Assembly: GCF_000756305.1 (NCBI RefSeq)
Contig: NZ_JRFE01000014.1
Span: 1-64,000, forward strand
Length of the DNA stretch: 64,000 nt
Reading direction: 5' to 3'
DNA from: Myxosarcina sp. GI1
GTDB lineage: Bacteria; Cyanobacteriota; Cyanobacteriia; Cyanobacteriales; Xenococcaceae
Made by a program: the position numbers and the translations under genes. Under the pieces are notes generated by a model that was given only the letters and a program-made list of their open reading frames with translations, was not told the origin of the DNA and did not search any database. Positions 26,155-36,800 of the stretch are shown piece after piece. The stretch's first letter is position 1. Each line of letters opens with the position of its first letter.

Positions 26155-27333
26155 TTACTTCTCCAGTCTTCTACTGGCTGCAGACATCGAATAACAGAAC
26201 ACCCAGTAAATAGCCGCGACAAAAATATATACTTCTCCATAGCGTCCTAGATATTTAGGATTGGCTAAAATTGATTGGGAAATGCCGAGCAGATCCGTCA
26301 GACCGACGATCGCCAGTAAAGAAGTATCTTTAAATAAGGCGATAAACTGCCCTACCATACTGGGTATAACGGCTTTAAGCGCTTGTGGTAGGATAATAAA
26401 TGCTAAAGTATAAATTGGATTTAAACCTAAAGCTTGTGCGGCTTCGGTTTGTCCGCGAGGAATTGACTGCAAACCACCGCGCACGTTTTCTGCTAGATAA
26501 GCCGCACTGTAAATCGTAAATCCTGCGATCGCTCTGACTACTCGTTCTGGTCTAACACCAGCAGGTAACACCAGGGGTAACATTACCTGTGCCATAAACA
26601 AAATACCAATTAAAGGAAAGCCGCGAACTATTTCAATATAGGCTACCGATAACCAATGAATAACTGGTAGTTTACTTTGTCTGCCCAATGCTAGTAAAAC
26701 ACCGAAGGGAAAACACAAGACAATACTAATTACAGCAATGGGAATAGTCAGCATTAAGCCACTCAAACGGTCTAAATTAAACGAGCTAACGTCTAGCAAT
26801 AGCCAGAGATTGAAAAAAAAGGTTAAAGACCAAATTAACGTTAGCCAGCTACTAATATTGGGAAATTTTCTACCTAACTTTTGTCCGACAATTGCACAGA
26901 CAATTAGCAGTAATAGCATTCCTAAAAGTAAGGCACTGGCTTTGATGCCTCCTGGTATTGCTACTAAAATACAAATCGCTGCTACCACACTTAAAATGAC
27001 CAAAATATGGCGATCGAATAAATTAGCCGCCGCTCTAGCAAGTATTCCCCAAGAAAGTCCCGTTAAAGCAAAAATTATGACCAATGTTGTCCAGGCACGC
27101 CACAAAGCTTTGACAGGATACCGCCCGACAAAAAACAACCGCCAGTTAGCAGCTATAACTTGCCACTGCGCTTGAGTAAACGCCCAAGTAAACAAACGGG
27201 AAACCAGCCAATAAATCAGCAACAAACTAATTATGGTGAGAATGCTGTTATACCAGGTATTGAATAAATTTTTTTGCAGCCATTGCTTTGGACTGACTCT
27301 AGTTTTTGGCGGGGCAATATTAGTTACGCTCAT
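26155..27333 (-). CDS. amino-acid ABC transporter permease, NatH/AapM-like
   Basis: The 392-residue membrane protein has an extended N-terminal half with about five helices and a C-terminal permease domain. The cytoplasmic EAA loop that contacts the ATPase is seen in AENVRGGLQSIPRGQTEAAQALGLNP's core and ends with ILPQALKAVIP. This split layout is that of AapM/BztC and the cyanobacterial NatH for polar amino acids. The usual partners (binding protein, second permease, ATPase) are not next to it. The gene upstream is only a truncated VOC remnant. It may work with components encoded elsewhere or be an orphan. Confidence 0.87.
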   Translation of the reverse strand: MSVTNIAPPKTRVSPKQWLQKNLFNTWYNSILTIISLLLIYWLVSRLFTWAFTQAQWQVIAANWRLFFVGRYPVKALWRAWTTLVIIFALTGLSWGILARAAANLFDRHILVILSVVAAICILVAIPGGIKASALLLGMLLLLIVCAIVGQKLGRKFPNISSWLTLIWSLTFFFNLWLLLDVSSFNLDRLSGLMLTIPIAVISIVLCFPFGVLLALGRQSKLPVIHWLSVAYIEIVRGFPLIGILFMAQVMLPLVLPAGVRPERVVRAIAGFTIYSAAYLAENVRGGLQSIPRGQTEAAQALGLNPIYTLAFIILPQALKAVIPSMVGQFIALFKDTSLLAIVGLTDLLGISQSILANPKYLGRYGEVYIFVAAIYWVFCYSMSAASRRLEK

Positions 27334-27479
27334 GAGTAGATAGAAAGATTACCAGTGCGATCGAGTAGTAAATTCAGGTAAAGTTAAATTTTAAAATAAC
27401 TTCAATTTGCTGTTACCAATAGAATTTTTAATCGCCAGTAAATGCGATCGCCTGAATAAAAACAGTGCCATAGATCTCT

Positions 27480-27701
27480 TTAGCTCAGGAACTGCTCGAA
27501 TTCAATTAGATTGCCATCTGGATCGCGAAAGCAGGCGGAGAGTATCCCGTCTTGTAGTATCTCAACCTCTGGGTATTGACAGGGACTGCCGACTAACGCA
27601 ATCCCTTTAGCTTTCAACTGTGCGATCTCTTCATCTAAATTAGTTACAGAAAATGTCAAAACAATCTTTGCTGGATGAAGATTGTAAGTTAAAGACTCAA
27701 C
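27480..27701 (-). pseudogene. truncated VOC/glyoxalase-family protein, C-terminal half only
   Basis: A minus-strand frame of 73 codons without start codon ends in FRDPDGNLIEFEQFLS and a TAA at 27482-27480. It includes KIVLTFSVTNLDEEIAQLKAKG, the third strand and helix of a VOC domain, and the metal-ligand glutamate in IEFEQ. The N-terminal half of the domain is missing. A stop lies at 27704-27702, exactly where the gene fragment upstream ends. The remnant therefore looks like one side of a deletion junction. Confidence 0.72.
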
Positions 27702-28098
27702 TCACCCGAATTGTCAAGATCCGAAAGATGCAGCGTCCAAACTCTCGGCACTCTTGGAGCAGTGTTTCAAAATCATCGCTAGAAATTTCGTAAACTCGGC
27801 AGTCCGTTGAGGCACGTAAGGTAACGTGGCTAATTTCTTCCGCCAGGATAGGAACTTCACCAAAAAATGAGGGCGATTCGTGATGTCCTAGCAGTATATC
27901 GATCCCTTCGGGACGACGAGTGACCTCAATTTCACCCTCGATCGAGACAAACAGTCCTTGCGGGGGGTCTCCTTCTCGAACCAGGAAATCTCCTGCTGCG
28001 AGGTCGATCCGTCGAGCGCGATTGCACACCCATTCCAGGCGCGTCGGAGGCAGCGTCCGAAATAACTCAAGCTGTAATAAATCTTTTGTGCATAACAT
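27697..28098 (-). pseudogene. truncated N-terminal cyclic-nucleotide-binding-like domain of a larger sensor protein
   Basis: The 133-residue frame is one CRP-like beta-roll: LFRTLPPTRLEWVCNRARR, GDFLVREGDPPQGLFVSIEGEIEV, FFGEVPILAEEISHVTLRAS, ending in EFGRCIFRILTIRVS. In longer relatives I know, this domain is followed by a helix and then a histidine-kinase or similar module; here it stops just after that helix begins. The cassette lacks the usual Arg-Ser/Thr-Ala that binds the cyclic phosphate, so ligand binding is doubtful even in the parent. The last codons run into the VOC remnant. A short independent protein is the alternative reading. Confidence 0.65.
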
Positions 28099-28196
28099 GG
28101 ATATCAGTTTCCATAGCCTTCTGTTCGGGATGTTTCTGGCGATCTACCTTATTGCTACTAGTGCCGCTGCCTAATTATTCTTAATCTAAATCGATC

Positions 28197-28568
28197 TCAA
28201 CGTAACGTTGGATCGATAAATACATAGATCGATTCGATCTTGCCATCCTCGATCTGGACTACATCGCTTCCCGAAATCGTAGCTGAACCACTTTGCGGAC
28301 CACCGCGCCATTGAACACAGCACATATTGTGATGCCCTACAACTGGTCCTGCAACTGTAAACGCGAAGTCGGGCGGCAGGCTTGCTAGCAGACGACCGAC
28401 GGTGTCCGAAATCGCCTGGCGACCCCGCACGATCTCGATTGGCTCATAGAGCGTTGGGTCAGCAACATACAGTTTTTCGATCGCTCGAATTCTAAACGCA
28501 GGTTCTCGCTCGCTGAACACGGCAGACAGATTGCTCTGCATCAACTGTTTGTAATCAAAATCCGACAT
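28197..28568 (-). CDS. SnoaL/NTF2-like protein
   Basis: The 123-residue protein has the cone-shaped NTF2-like fold pattern: helix start MSDFDYKQLMQSNLSAVFSE, RIRAIEKLYVADPTLYEP, RGRQAISDTVGRLLASLPPDF, and the sheet VVGHHNMCCVQWRGG and DVVQIEDGKIESIYVFID. Such proteins serve as small-molecule hydrolases, isomerases or binding proteins. The start codon is one base after the stop of a possible 57-codon gene, suggesting translational coupling, and an AGAGGT sequence lies a suitable distance upstream. The substrate is unknown. Confidence 0.77.
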   Translation of the reverse strand: MSDFDYKQLMQSNLSAVFSEREPAFRIRAIEKLYVADPTLYEPIEIVRGRQAISDTVGRLLASLPPDFAFTVAGPVVGHHNMCCVQWRGGPQSGSATISGSDVVQIEDGKIESIYVFIDPTLR

Positions 28569-28569
28569 C

Positions 28570-28743
28570 TTATTCGACCTCTATTTGCAACACTTTACTA
28601 TTTAGGAAGCCAAAACACGCATCATCCGTGAGGCAGTAAGTTATTGAAATCGGCAAGTTCATATCGGCTTCTATGGTTGAGAACTCAACAATATGATTTG
28701 TTTCGGCTTGAGGACTTGAATTAGAATTATGTAGTGATAACAT
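28570..28743 (-). CDS. possible small protein upstream of the SnoaL-like gene
   Basis: A 57-codon frame runs from ATG at 28743 to TAA at 28572-28570, one base before the next start codon. The product, from MLSLHNSNSSPQAETNH to LNSKVLQIEVE, has no membrane segment. It has two cysteines in a YCLTDDACFG block, which looks like genuine protein. I know no family. Its tight spacing to the gene downstream supports translation, but it could be chance. Confidence 0.4.
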   Translation of the reverse strand: MLSLHNSNSSPQAETNHIVEFSTIEADMNLPISITYCLTDDACFGFLNSKVLQIEVE

Positions 28744-28795
28744 TGCCGAGATTTAATAAATTAGTTCGTAGTTTTTTATTTATACAAGCGATCGC

Positions 28796-29353
28796 TTAGT
28801 TTTGTTCGAGGATGACACTAATATAGTTATATAAGTCGACCAGACATTTTAAATCTTGCATAATACCTGGGAGTAATTCTGCCAACTCCTCCACAGACAA
28901 ACTTGCTTTAGCTGTAGCAGCACTTAAGCTGGGAGCGTAGGCGAAATTGACAATCCTTTTACTCCCTGGATCGGATTTTGGTTTAGTTGGTCTAGTATAG
29001 TCATTTGCTTCTAAGGATAGATTAAAAGCTTGAAAAAAAGCCTTTAAGGTACGTTTATCTACTTTGACTTCGCAACTGAGAATGCGACTAACCGTACGAG
29101 AGTCGAGAAGCGATCGCTCGCTCAATTCTTCGTAGGTGTAACGACGGTCAAACTCATCACACAACACTCCAGCCCGCACGAGTTTCTGCCATCCCTGCTC
29201 GGTTAGAACAACTCCTCGTTGACGCTTGCTTTTATTAGTTGTTGAGTGCGATGGAATCATCTGTAGCACGCTCGAAAAATTAGAGTCAGATCTCGAAGGA
29301 AGAACTCTTAACGGTTGGTAGGGAGTAGTCAATGTTGTAGTAGGATTAGACAT
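28796..29353 (-). CDS. HTH-domain regulator of a cyanobacterial type
   Basis: The 185-residue protein has a polar N-terminus, then GVVLTEQGWQKL and an HTH-like block at about 70-115 (YTYEELSERSLLDSRTVSRIL, then VDKRTLKAFFQAFNLSLE). Cyanobacteria carry this helix-turn-helix segment at the start of many large NACHT, NB-ARC or pentapeptide proteins. Here it is followed only by a short C-terminal helix region (ASLSVEELAELLPGIMQDL). It lies 42 nt downstream of the DsbA-like gene on the same strand, so the two may be one operon. The target genes are unknown. Confidence 0.7.
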   Translation of the reverse strand: MSNPTTTLTTPYQPLRVLPSRSDSNFSSVLQMIPSHSTTNKSKRQRGVVLTEQGWQKLVRAGVLCDEFDRRYTYEELSERSLLDSRTVSRILSCEVKVDKRTLKAFFQAFNLSLEANDYTRPTKPKSDPGSKRIVNFAYAPSLSAATAKASLSVEELAELLPGIMQDLKCLVDLYNYISVILEQN

Positions 29354-29395
29354 ATTTTCCTCTTATTTAATCGAGTAATCTATTTGTTTATGGAA

Positions 29396-29941
29396 TTAGC
29401 GATCGCCACCTGATCTTCCTGAAATGGCAGCAAGTAAGCTTTCAATGTCCCAAGCTCCAATATAGCGATCGCCATTAATAAATAACGTTGGGGTGCTAAT
29501 GACGTTATTGTCTCTTCCGCTTTTGATATCTTCATTGACTCGGTTGATGTAAACGTGTTCTGATAGAGCCTTCAAAAATTGAGGAATATCTAACCCCAAG
29601 TTGTTGGCATACTCGACCAGATGACTATCATCCAAAGCTTGCTGATGCTCGAAAAGAGTATCGTGCATTTGCCAAAATTTTCCTTGTGCGGCAGCAGATT
29701 CTGCTGCTTCTGCTGCTCTTTGGGATTGGGGATGAATCTGCGTCTGGGGAAAGTGACGGAAGGCAAAGCAAAAGCTTTCGCTAATTTGTCGTACCATCCC
29801 CTGGAGCGTCCTGTGAAGCTGACCGCATTGGGAGCATTGGTAATCACCATATTCGAGAAGTTTTATTGAAGCATCCATATTTCCTCGAACGCGATCTGAA
29901 TTTGACAAGGACAATTTATTATTATTGCTTGCTGGATTCAT
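29396..29941 (-). CDS. DsbA-family thioredoxin-fold protein
   Basis: The 181-residue protein has a thioredoxin fold with an inserted helical domain: LLEYGDYQCSQCGQLH gives the active site Cys36-x-x-Cys39, FRHFPQ follows, and the cis-proline loop is in STPTLFINGD. No signal peptide is visible, since the N-terminus MNPASNNNKLSLSNSD is polar, so it should be cytosolic. Cytosolic DsbA-like proteins of this kind act as disulfide reductases, isomerases or glutathione-transferase relatives. It precedes the HTH gene and may share its transcript. A role in redox control near the sensor kinase is a guess. Confidence 0.88.
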   Translation of the reverse strand: MNPASNNNKLSLSNSDRVRGNMDASIKLLEYGDYQCSQCGQLHRTLQGMVRQISESFCFAFRHFPQTQIHPQSQRAAEAAESAAAQGKFWQMHDTLFEHQQALDDSHLVEYANNLGLDIPQFLKALSEHVYINRVNEDIKSGRDNNVISTPTLFINGDRYIGAWDIESLLAAISGRSGGDR

Positions 29942-30156
29942 ATAAGAACCTTTTAGCTAATTAGGTTATATCCTTTGCCTGCCTAGGTTTTCGCTGGCTG
30001 AAAGCATAGTAAATGCTAGATATTCCATACCTCATCCTTAAGTCTGAATTGAATAAGAACGTTTATTTGTCTATTTTTAATTTAAAGAATTGCTCTAACT
30101 TTGTCGCTGAAAAAAAGCTCGGATTTATAGCTGATAAGCCGCTCTACTTTTTGACT

Positions 30157-30178
30157 GACAATATTGACAGGTATTGTC
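30157..30178. promoter_or_regulatory. GACAATA-N8-TATTGTC inverted repeat
   Basis: A perfect 7-bp inverted repeat with an 8-nt spacer lies between the DsbA-like gene (start 29941, minus strand) and the end of the response-regulator gene (30229). It is 216 nt upstream of the DsbA start, far for a simple operator. It could also be the stem of a poor terminator for the kinase-regulator transcript. Confidence 0.25.
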
Positions 30179-30228
30179 CAATCGTAACAAGTTAAAATAA
30201 CCCTCTTTTGTCACTAATGGGTATTGCC

Positions 30229-30858
30229 TTACAGTTTGACAATTCCTCGCCTCAATGCCACAATTACCGCTTGTGTTCGATCGCTGACTTCCAATTTGTT
30301 CAAAATGTTGTTGACGTGAAAATTGACGGTACGCTCGGTAATATGTAAAATCGCGCTAATTTCTTGAGTTCTCTTACCTTTAGTGATGAGCTGAAGTATC
30401 TCTAACTCGCGATCGCTCAAATCCCGACTCATCATCCGCTCGGCTAGTTTAGCTCCGACACTGGGCGGAATATACTGTTTTCCAAAACAAACGGTACGGA
30501 TGGCTGCTAAAAGTTCCTCTGGTTCGGCATCCTTGAGTAAATAGCCCTTTGCCCCCGCTCTCAAGCCGCGATAAATATCTTCGTCGCTGTCGTAGGTACT
30601 CAAAATGATGATTTGAGCCTGGTGAAACTCGGCACAAATAGCAGTAATGGCAGCAACCCCATCTAGTTCTGGCATTCGCAAATCCATTAAAGTAACATCG
30701 GGCTGTTGCTGGCGGAAAAATTCGACTGCCTCGCGCCCATTGCCAGCTTGTCCGACAACGGTAAGATCTGATGATTCCTCTAACATTCCCACCAAACCCT
30801 GACGCACGACGGGATGATCGTCAACTACTAATATACGAATTGGCTGGGATGGATTCAT
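30229..30858 (-). CDS. NarL/LuxR-family response regulator
   Basis: The 209-residue protein has a receiver domain (about 7-125) with the acidic pair Asp13-Asp14 and phospho-acceptor Asp59 in TLMDLRMPELDG, and Lys in GYLLKD. A LuxR-type HTH ends it (DRELEILQLITKGKRTQEI, then HITERTVNFHVNNILNKL). It starts 6 nt after the stop of the giant kinase gene on the same strand, so the two form a two-component pair with the kinase's HisKA_3 domain as phospho-donor. The target promoters are unknown; the redox island divergent from the kinase is a candidate by position only. Confidence 0.94.
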   Translation of the reverse strand: MNPSQPIRILVVDDHPVVRQGLVGMLEESSDLTVVGQAGNGREAVEFFRQQQPDVTLMDLRMPELDGVAAITAICAEFHQAQIIILSTYDSDEDIYRGLRAGAKGYLLKDAEPEELLAAIRTVCFGKQYIPPSVGAKLAERMMSRDLSDRELEILQLITKGKRTQEISAILHITERTVNFHVNNILNKLEVSDRTQAVIVALRRGIVKL

Positions 30859-30864
30859 CGCGCT

Positions 30865-33800
30865 CTATCTCCGTGTTACCGATACAACAATTTCTGTTCC
30901 TGCTTCTCTAGCACTTTGAATTTTTAACTGCGCCCCAATGCGACTGGCTCGTTCCGTCATTCCCAGTAAACCAAAGCCTTTACTAGTAGAGGAACTGTCG
31001 AGTGTAAATCCTCGTCCGTTATCTTTAACTCGTAAGATACACTGTGTCAGTTCATAGATTAACTGAATTCTAACTTCGCTTGCTGCTGCATATTTAATTG
31101 CATTTGTCAATGCTTCTTGTCCAATTCGCAGCAGATTATTTTCTACTTCTGCTGGCAGGGGATACGCCGTACCGAACGTTTCACAGACGATGCGCGTTTC
31201 TGCCGACGATTGCATTTGGGTAACTAGGCGATCGAGTGCCTCAGACAACTGACCGTTCTCTAGTAAGTAGGGACGACGCAGAGCTTCTACCGAGCGGCGT
31301 GCCTCGGCTAACCCAGAGCGTGCCAATTCTTGTGTTTGAGTGAGATGTATTTGTGCTTTGACTGGATCTGCGGTCAGTTTGTTTGATGCGGATCTTGAGT
31401 GAATGATAATGGCAGTAAAGGTTTGAGCTAAAGTGTCGTGGATTTCTCTTGCCATGCGGTTGCGTTCTTCGATAACTAACGTTTCTTCGGCTTGTTTGCG
31501 TTCTCGCAGTGCCGTGTTGTGCTGTTCGCTAATGTCTGTAATTAGACCATAGTATCCTTTGACTCGATCGTTGGCATCGAAGTCGGGAATATAGGTTGCA
31601 CTAATATACCTTTTGCCAGATGGATAAAAAACTTCTGCCTCATAGTTTACAGCCTGTCCTTCCAGCGCACTTTTGATGTATGGCTCTAGCAGTTGATAAG
31701 CTACTTCACCAAGAAATTCGCGATTGCGCTTGCCGATAATTTCCTCGCGGCTACAATCAAACCAAACTGCACAGGTTTGGTTGACAAATCGATAGTACTG
31801 ATTGATATCGGTGTAAAAGATACAAGCGGGGAGTGCATCCGTGATTAATCGTAATTCTTTTTCTCGTAAGTGAAGCTCGTCGTAGACATCGCACAGTGCA
31901 GCTTTACTTTCCTGCAATGCTGCCGTTCGTTCTGCAACCTTTTGCTCTAAGGTACGGTTGTAATTAGCTAACAGTTTTTCTGTCTGTTTGCGATCGCTAA
32001 TATCTTGAAAGGTAGAGATCGCATAGATAATATTTCCCTTTTCATCAAAAACTGGCGTGCTAGAAACCGATATGGGGATAGTTCGCTCCAGACAGCGAAA
32101 TTCTATATCGTCAACGGTAACAGTTTCCCCTGCTAACGCTCTAAAAATGGGAAGTCGCTCCACAGCATACAATCGATCCGTTCCTGCCTGGTAAACTTGG
32201 ATCTGTTCTAATAATTCTTCGGTAATGGTTTCAGGCATAGCGTTGATGCCACATAACTTGTAGTTCATTTGATTGACGTAGCAAATACGTCCATTACTAT
32301 CGATGACTGTAATTGCCACTGGCATCGCATTGATAAATTGAGTTAAACGGCTTTCCCGTTCTTTCACTTCAGCGTAGAGTTTGGCATTAGTAATTGCGAT
32401 CGCCGCCTGTCCCGATAAAAGTTGTAAGCTTTTTAAGCGATCGCTCTTAAAAGCTCCAGTCGTAAGATTATTTTCTAGATACACAATGCCGTTGAGTTGC
32501 CCTTGGTAGAGAAGCGGCACACATAAAATCGATTTGGGCTGATGCTCTTTAACGTAAGGATCTAGAGTAAATTTACCCTCACGAGTCGCATCAGTTAAGA
32601 CTACGCTTTCTTTAGTACGAATTACATAGTCGATAATTGTTGTAGGGAGGCGATTTTTAATTAGAGTAGACTGCAATACTTTAACGCTGCAAACGTCATT
32701 ACCCGTACCGACATCCATTTCACAAGCAGCCTCAATTTTCCATTCCCCATCCGCTTCTAAAATCAAAAAACCTGTTTGCGCCCCAGCATTTTCGATTAGG
32801 ATTTTCATTAAAGAAGACAGTAACTTATCTAAAATAATTTCACTCGAAATTGCTTGAGAAGCTTTCATTGCTGCTGCCAAATCTAAAGCTTCTTGAGAGC
32901 TACCAGCGCTCGTCGTGGTAACGGAATTCTTCATATAGGTATTTGTTGTCCGATTGACAGTGTGAGATTGAGTCAGCAAGTGCGGATATTTTGCTTCTAT
33001 ATCTGCAACTTTGGCTTTTGCTCCCCAGCGATCGTAGCAGTAGTGAGCTTCTCTCATGTAGGTTTGGGCGATCTTTTCTCGACCTCGCGCCAGATAATGC
33101 TTGGCTGCTAACTCGTAAGCCAAGGCTTCTTCTTGTAGATACTCATTATTTCTAGCCCCTTGAATTGCTTGCTCGTAAAGTTCTTCTGCTTCAAAAAATT
33201 GACCCAAAATTCGCGCTTTTTCTGCTTCTACCAGATCGTATTTGTGCTGATAATTAGTTGGAGCAGAATTTGCCCATTCCTGCATCTTTTCCTGGTTGCT
33301 GATTATTTTGGGCAACAGCAGTTCTCGTTCTGAAAAAGAAACAAGCTGATATAGCTGAATCTGAGCTAAAGAATCATAAAAATAGAATAGAGATATCGAA
33401 AAATTTCCTACTACTCCGTCTAAATAAAGTTCGGTCTGAGAGGCATACTCCACTGCCTGTAAAACATCTTCAAATAAATAATTTAAAATGAGTTTATCTA
33501 AATACAGATGATGAAGGTGAGTTCTATCATTTGCTTCAAGATGAATTGGTAAAAATTGATTTTCGTCATAGCAATCGCCCAGTAATCGACCTGGATTTTC
33601 AACTCGTTCTGCTTGTAAATTAAGGATAACTTGCTGCAATCTACGGAGATAAGTCAGCATATTTTCCTGTTTGAACTGAATTATCGCATCACTGTAGCTC
33701 TCGATCGCCGATATCACTTTTTTCAATTCTAAACCAGCAAAATATGAGTGCAGACAGCTAAAATTTGCAGCATATGCGCTAAATTCTATATTTCCTGTTT

Positions 33801-36800
33801 CCAGCCCAGTCTCATATGACTCTTGAAGTAAGGGTAGAGTTTGGCGAATAGGATCTTTACAGTGCATAATATGTCCTGCAACTATCTCTAGAACCATACA
33901 CTTAAGCTTTTTATCGTCTAATCGCTCAGTTAAGCTTAATGCTAGTCTTCCAAACCGATAAGCTCCTGCAAAATCTCGCATTACACCATTGAGAATTAGC
34001 CCACCGTAAGCAGCATAGGCATGAGTTGAGAAGGACGTATTTCCATATCGCGCTGATAAATTTATCTGCTCTAATACAGTCAACGGTAGTAGTAGAGGAG
34101 CAACCTGATGTCCTGCTGCAACCAAGCTTGATAAGATCTGCATAGCAGCCAGTTTATCTGGCTCCTGCATTAATGGTAGCTCTAACAAATCTTCAATATG
34201 TATGGCACTAAAGTATTCTGCCGTTTCTGTTATTCGCCGTCGAACATCAATTTCTGTTGGCATCTCTGGCAGAGCTATACCCAGCAACTCTAAAACTTCT
34301 AAGCCAATCTCAATCGCCTCGGTTTGCCTACCCTGCACCATGCAATTTTGAATTTTAGTTTCATAAACTTTTATCTTATCTAGAACCGTATTGGCGCGTT
34401 CTAAAACGACGGCTGCCCATCGCTCCATTTGCCGAACGTCACCATACAGGTATGCTGCTTCTGTTGCTTCTTCGTGTAGTGCCAGGGTCAAAGCGTACTG
34501 AAACTGCCAGCTATCAGCAGCTAGTAATTCTATTCCTGTCGTTAGATATTGTAGTGCAGCACTATAGGCTGATGTTTTTTTGGCTCTCTGTCCTGCGATT
34601 AGATTTAATTTGGCTATTTTGTTTCGCTCTTGTCGCTCCGTGACTAGATTAAGACCTAAATTAAGGCAATCGACGATTTCAAATAATTTATCTGGGATAG
34701 TGCCAGGCTCGCTACTTTGCCACAAAAGATATCCAATTTGTAAGCGAACGGCTTGTTGTCGATCCTCAGCAATTAGCGCGTAAGCAGCTTGTTGAATGCG
34801 ATCGTGTAGGAATTTATAATTTTGAATCAATAATGCTTCATCTAGTCTGGATACGGGCAGAATCAAACCTAACTCAATTGCTTCGACTAGTTTGGGAAAA
34901 ATTTCGTGAGGCAATTTTTTACAAACGATCGCAAGGGTATCTAAATCGAAGTCAGCACCCACACAAGCTGCTAATTGTAAAATCTGCTGCGTTGAATTTG
35001 ACAGTTTTTTCAATTTAGCAACAGTCATCTCCACCACATTGTCAGTGATATTTTTGGCTTCGATTTGAGTAATATCCCAGTTCCATTTTGGTTTTTCGTC
35101 TAAGCTAAACTGCGAATTGTCAGGCGAATTAAAAGTAATTAAATTTTCTGCATACAGCGTTTTGAGAAATTCATTAATAAAGAAAGGATTTCCACCAGTT
35201 TTAGCCATGACTAGCTCGGCTAAGGGTTTTACGGTGCTAGTGTCACTGTGCAAAGTTTCGGCAATGAGTCGAGCGATCGCTTCTAGTCTTAATGGTGCTA
35301 AAGTAATTTGAGCGATCGCCACAGCTTCTTCTTTTAATCTCTCAACTGTCATCATTAAAGGATGAGTTGGGTAGACTTCATTATCTCGGTATGCCCCAAT
35401 TAAAAATAGATATTGCGTCTCGCGATCGCTCATCATCAATTCGATTAGCTTTAGCGTTGCTGAGTCTACCCACTGAAGATCGTCTAGAAAGATAACTAAA
35501 GGATATTCGTGGGAGCAAAACACCCGAATAAAGTTTTGAAAGACTCGATTAAATCGATTTTGAGATTCTGTTGCACCTAAATCTGGTACGGCTGGCTGTA
35601 TGCCGACGATTGATTCTACTTCGGGAATTACGTCAATAATTACCTGTCCGTTTGCACCCAAAGCCGTTAATAGTTTTTCTCGCCATCGTTGCAGTTGCGT
35701 TTCTGACTCGCTCAATAGTTGCTCGACCAATTCTTGAAAAGCATCTACAACAGCCGAGTAAGGAATATTGCGCTTAAATTGGTCGAATTTTCCAGAAATA
35801 AAATAACCACATTTTTCAGTAATCGGTTTGTAAATCTCATGCACCAGATAGGATTTTCCAATACCAGAATATCCAGCAACTAGCAGCATTTCAATTTTGG
35901 ATTGACGATCGTTTGTTGTCGCTACTCGTTCAAATGCTGTTAGTAATGTCTCAATTTCTGTTTCACGTCCATATAGCTTTTGCGGAATTTGAAACTTGTT
36001 AGAAATGTCGTGCGAACCCAAGGGAAAGGTTTCCAGGCAACTCTTTGTTTCTAACTGTTTTAGACATTTTTCTAGATCGGTTTTAATTCCCCAAGCACTT
36101 TGATATCGTTCCTCAGCATTCTTTGCCATTAATTTCATTACAATTGCTGAAACGATTGGGGGAATTTCTAGATTTACTTCATGAACTGGAATTGGTTGTT
36201 TGGCAATATGGCAATGTACTAACTCCAACACGTCAGTTGTAGCAAAAGGCAACTTTCCTGTCAGCAATTCGTAAAAGGTAACGCCGAGAGAATAAAAATC
36301 GGTGCGATAATCGAGACTGCGATTCATCCTTCCCGTTTGTTCGGGGGACATATAAGCAAAAGTGCCTTCTAAAATATTTAGATTTTTAAAAGTTGGATTG
36401 GTGCGAGTCAATCGAGTTGCAATGCCAAAGTCAATAATTTTGATAATTCCCGTTCGTGGATTGAGAACGATATTGCTGGGGTTTATATCTTTGTGAATGA
36501 CATTAGCAGCATGAATTTTGCCCAAAATTTCGGTAATGGCGATCGCCAGACGGAGAAATTCGGCTAAGGGCATCGGACAAGAAATTTCTTTAAATTCCCT
36601 TAGTTTGTATAAGGATTCTCCGCCAAAATCTTCGAGGATAATAACTAAAGTTCTTTGATAATCTTGTTGGTTATAAGCTTCAATAACGCCTTCTAGATCG
36701 AGAGAGCGTGTAATTTCATATTCTTGTTTGTAGCGAATTAGTTCGGCACTTGTAGGATAGTTTTGTTTGAGAACCTTCAGCACGACCGCCGTATTATCCG

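Noticed and set aside
27407-27610. 67-codon plus-strand ORF
   Set aside because: It is the reverse side of the VOC remnant, whose minus-strand reading gives clear family motifs.
30013-30195. 60-codon plus-strand ORF between the DsbA-like and response-regulator genes
   Set aside because: No ribosome-binding site, low-complexity composition, lies in a region expected to carry the promoter of the minus-strand DsbA-like gene.
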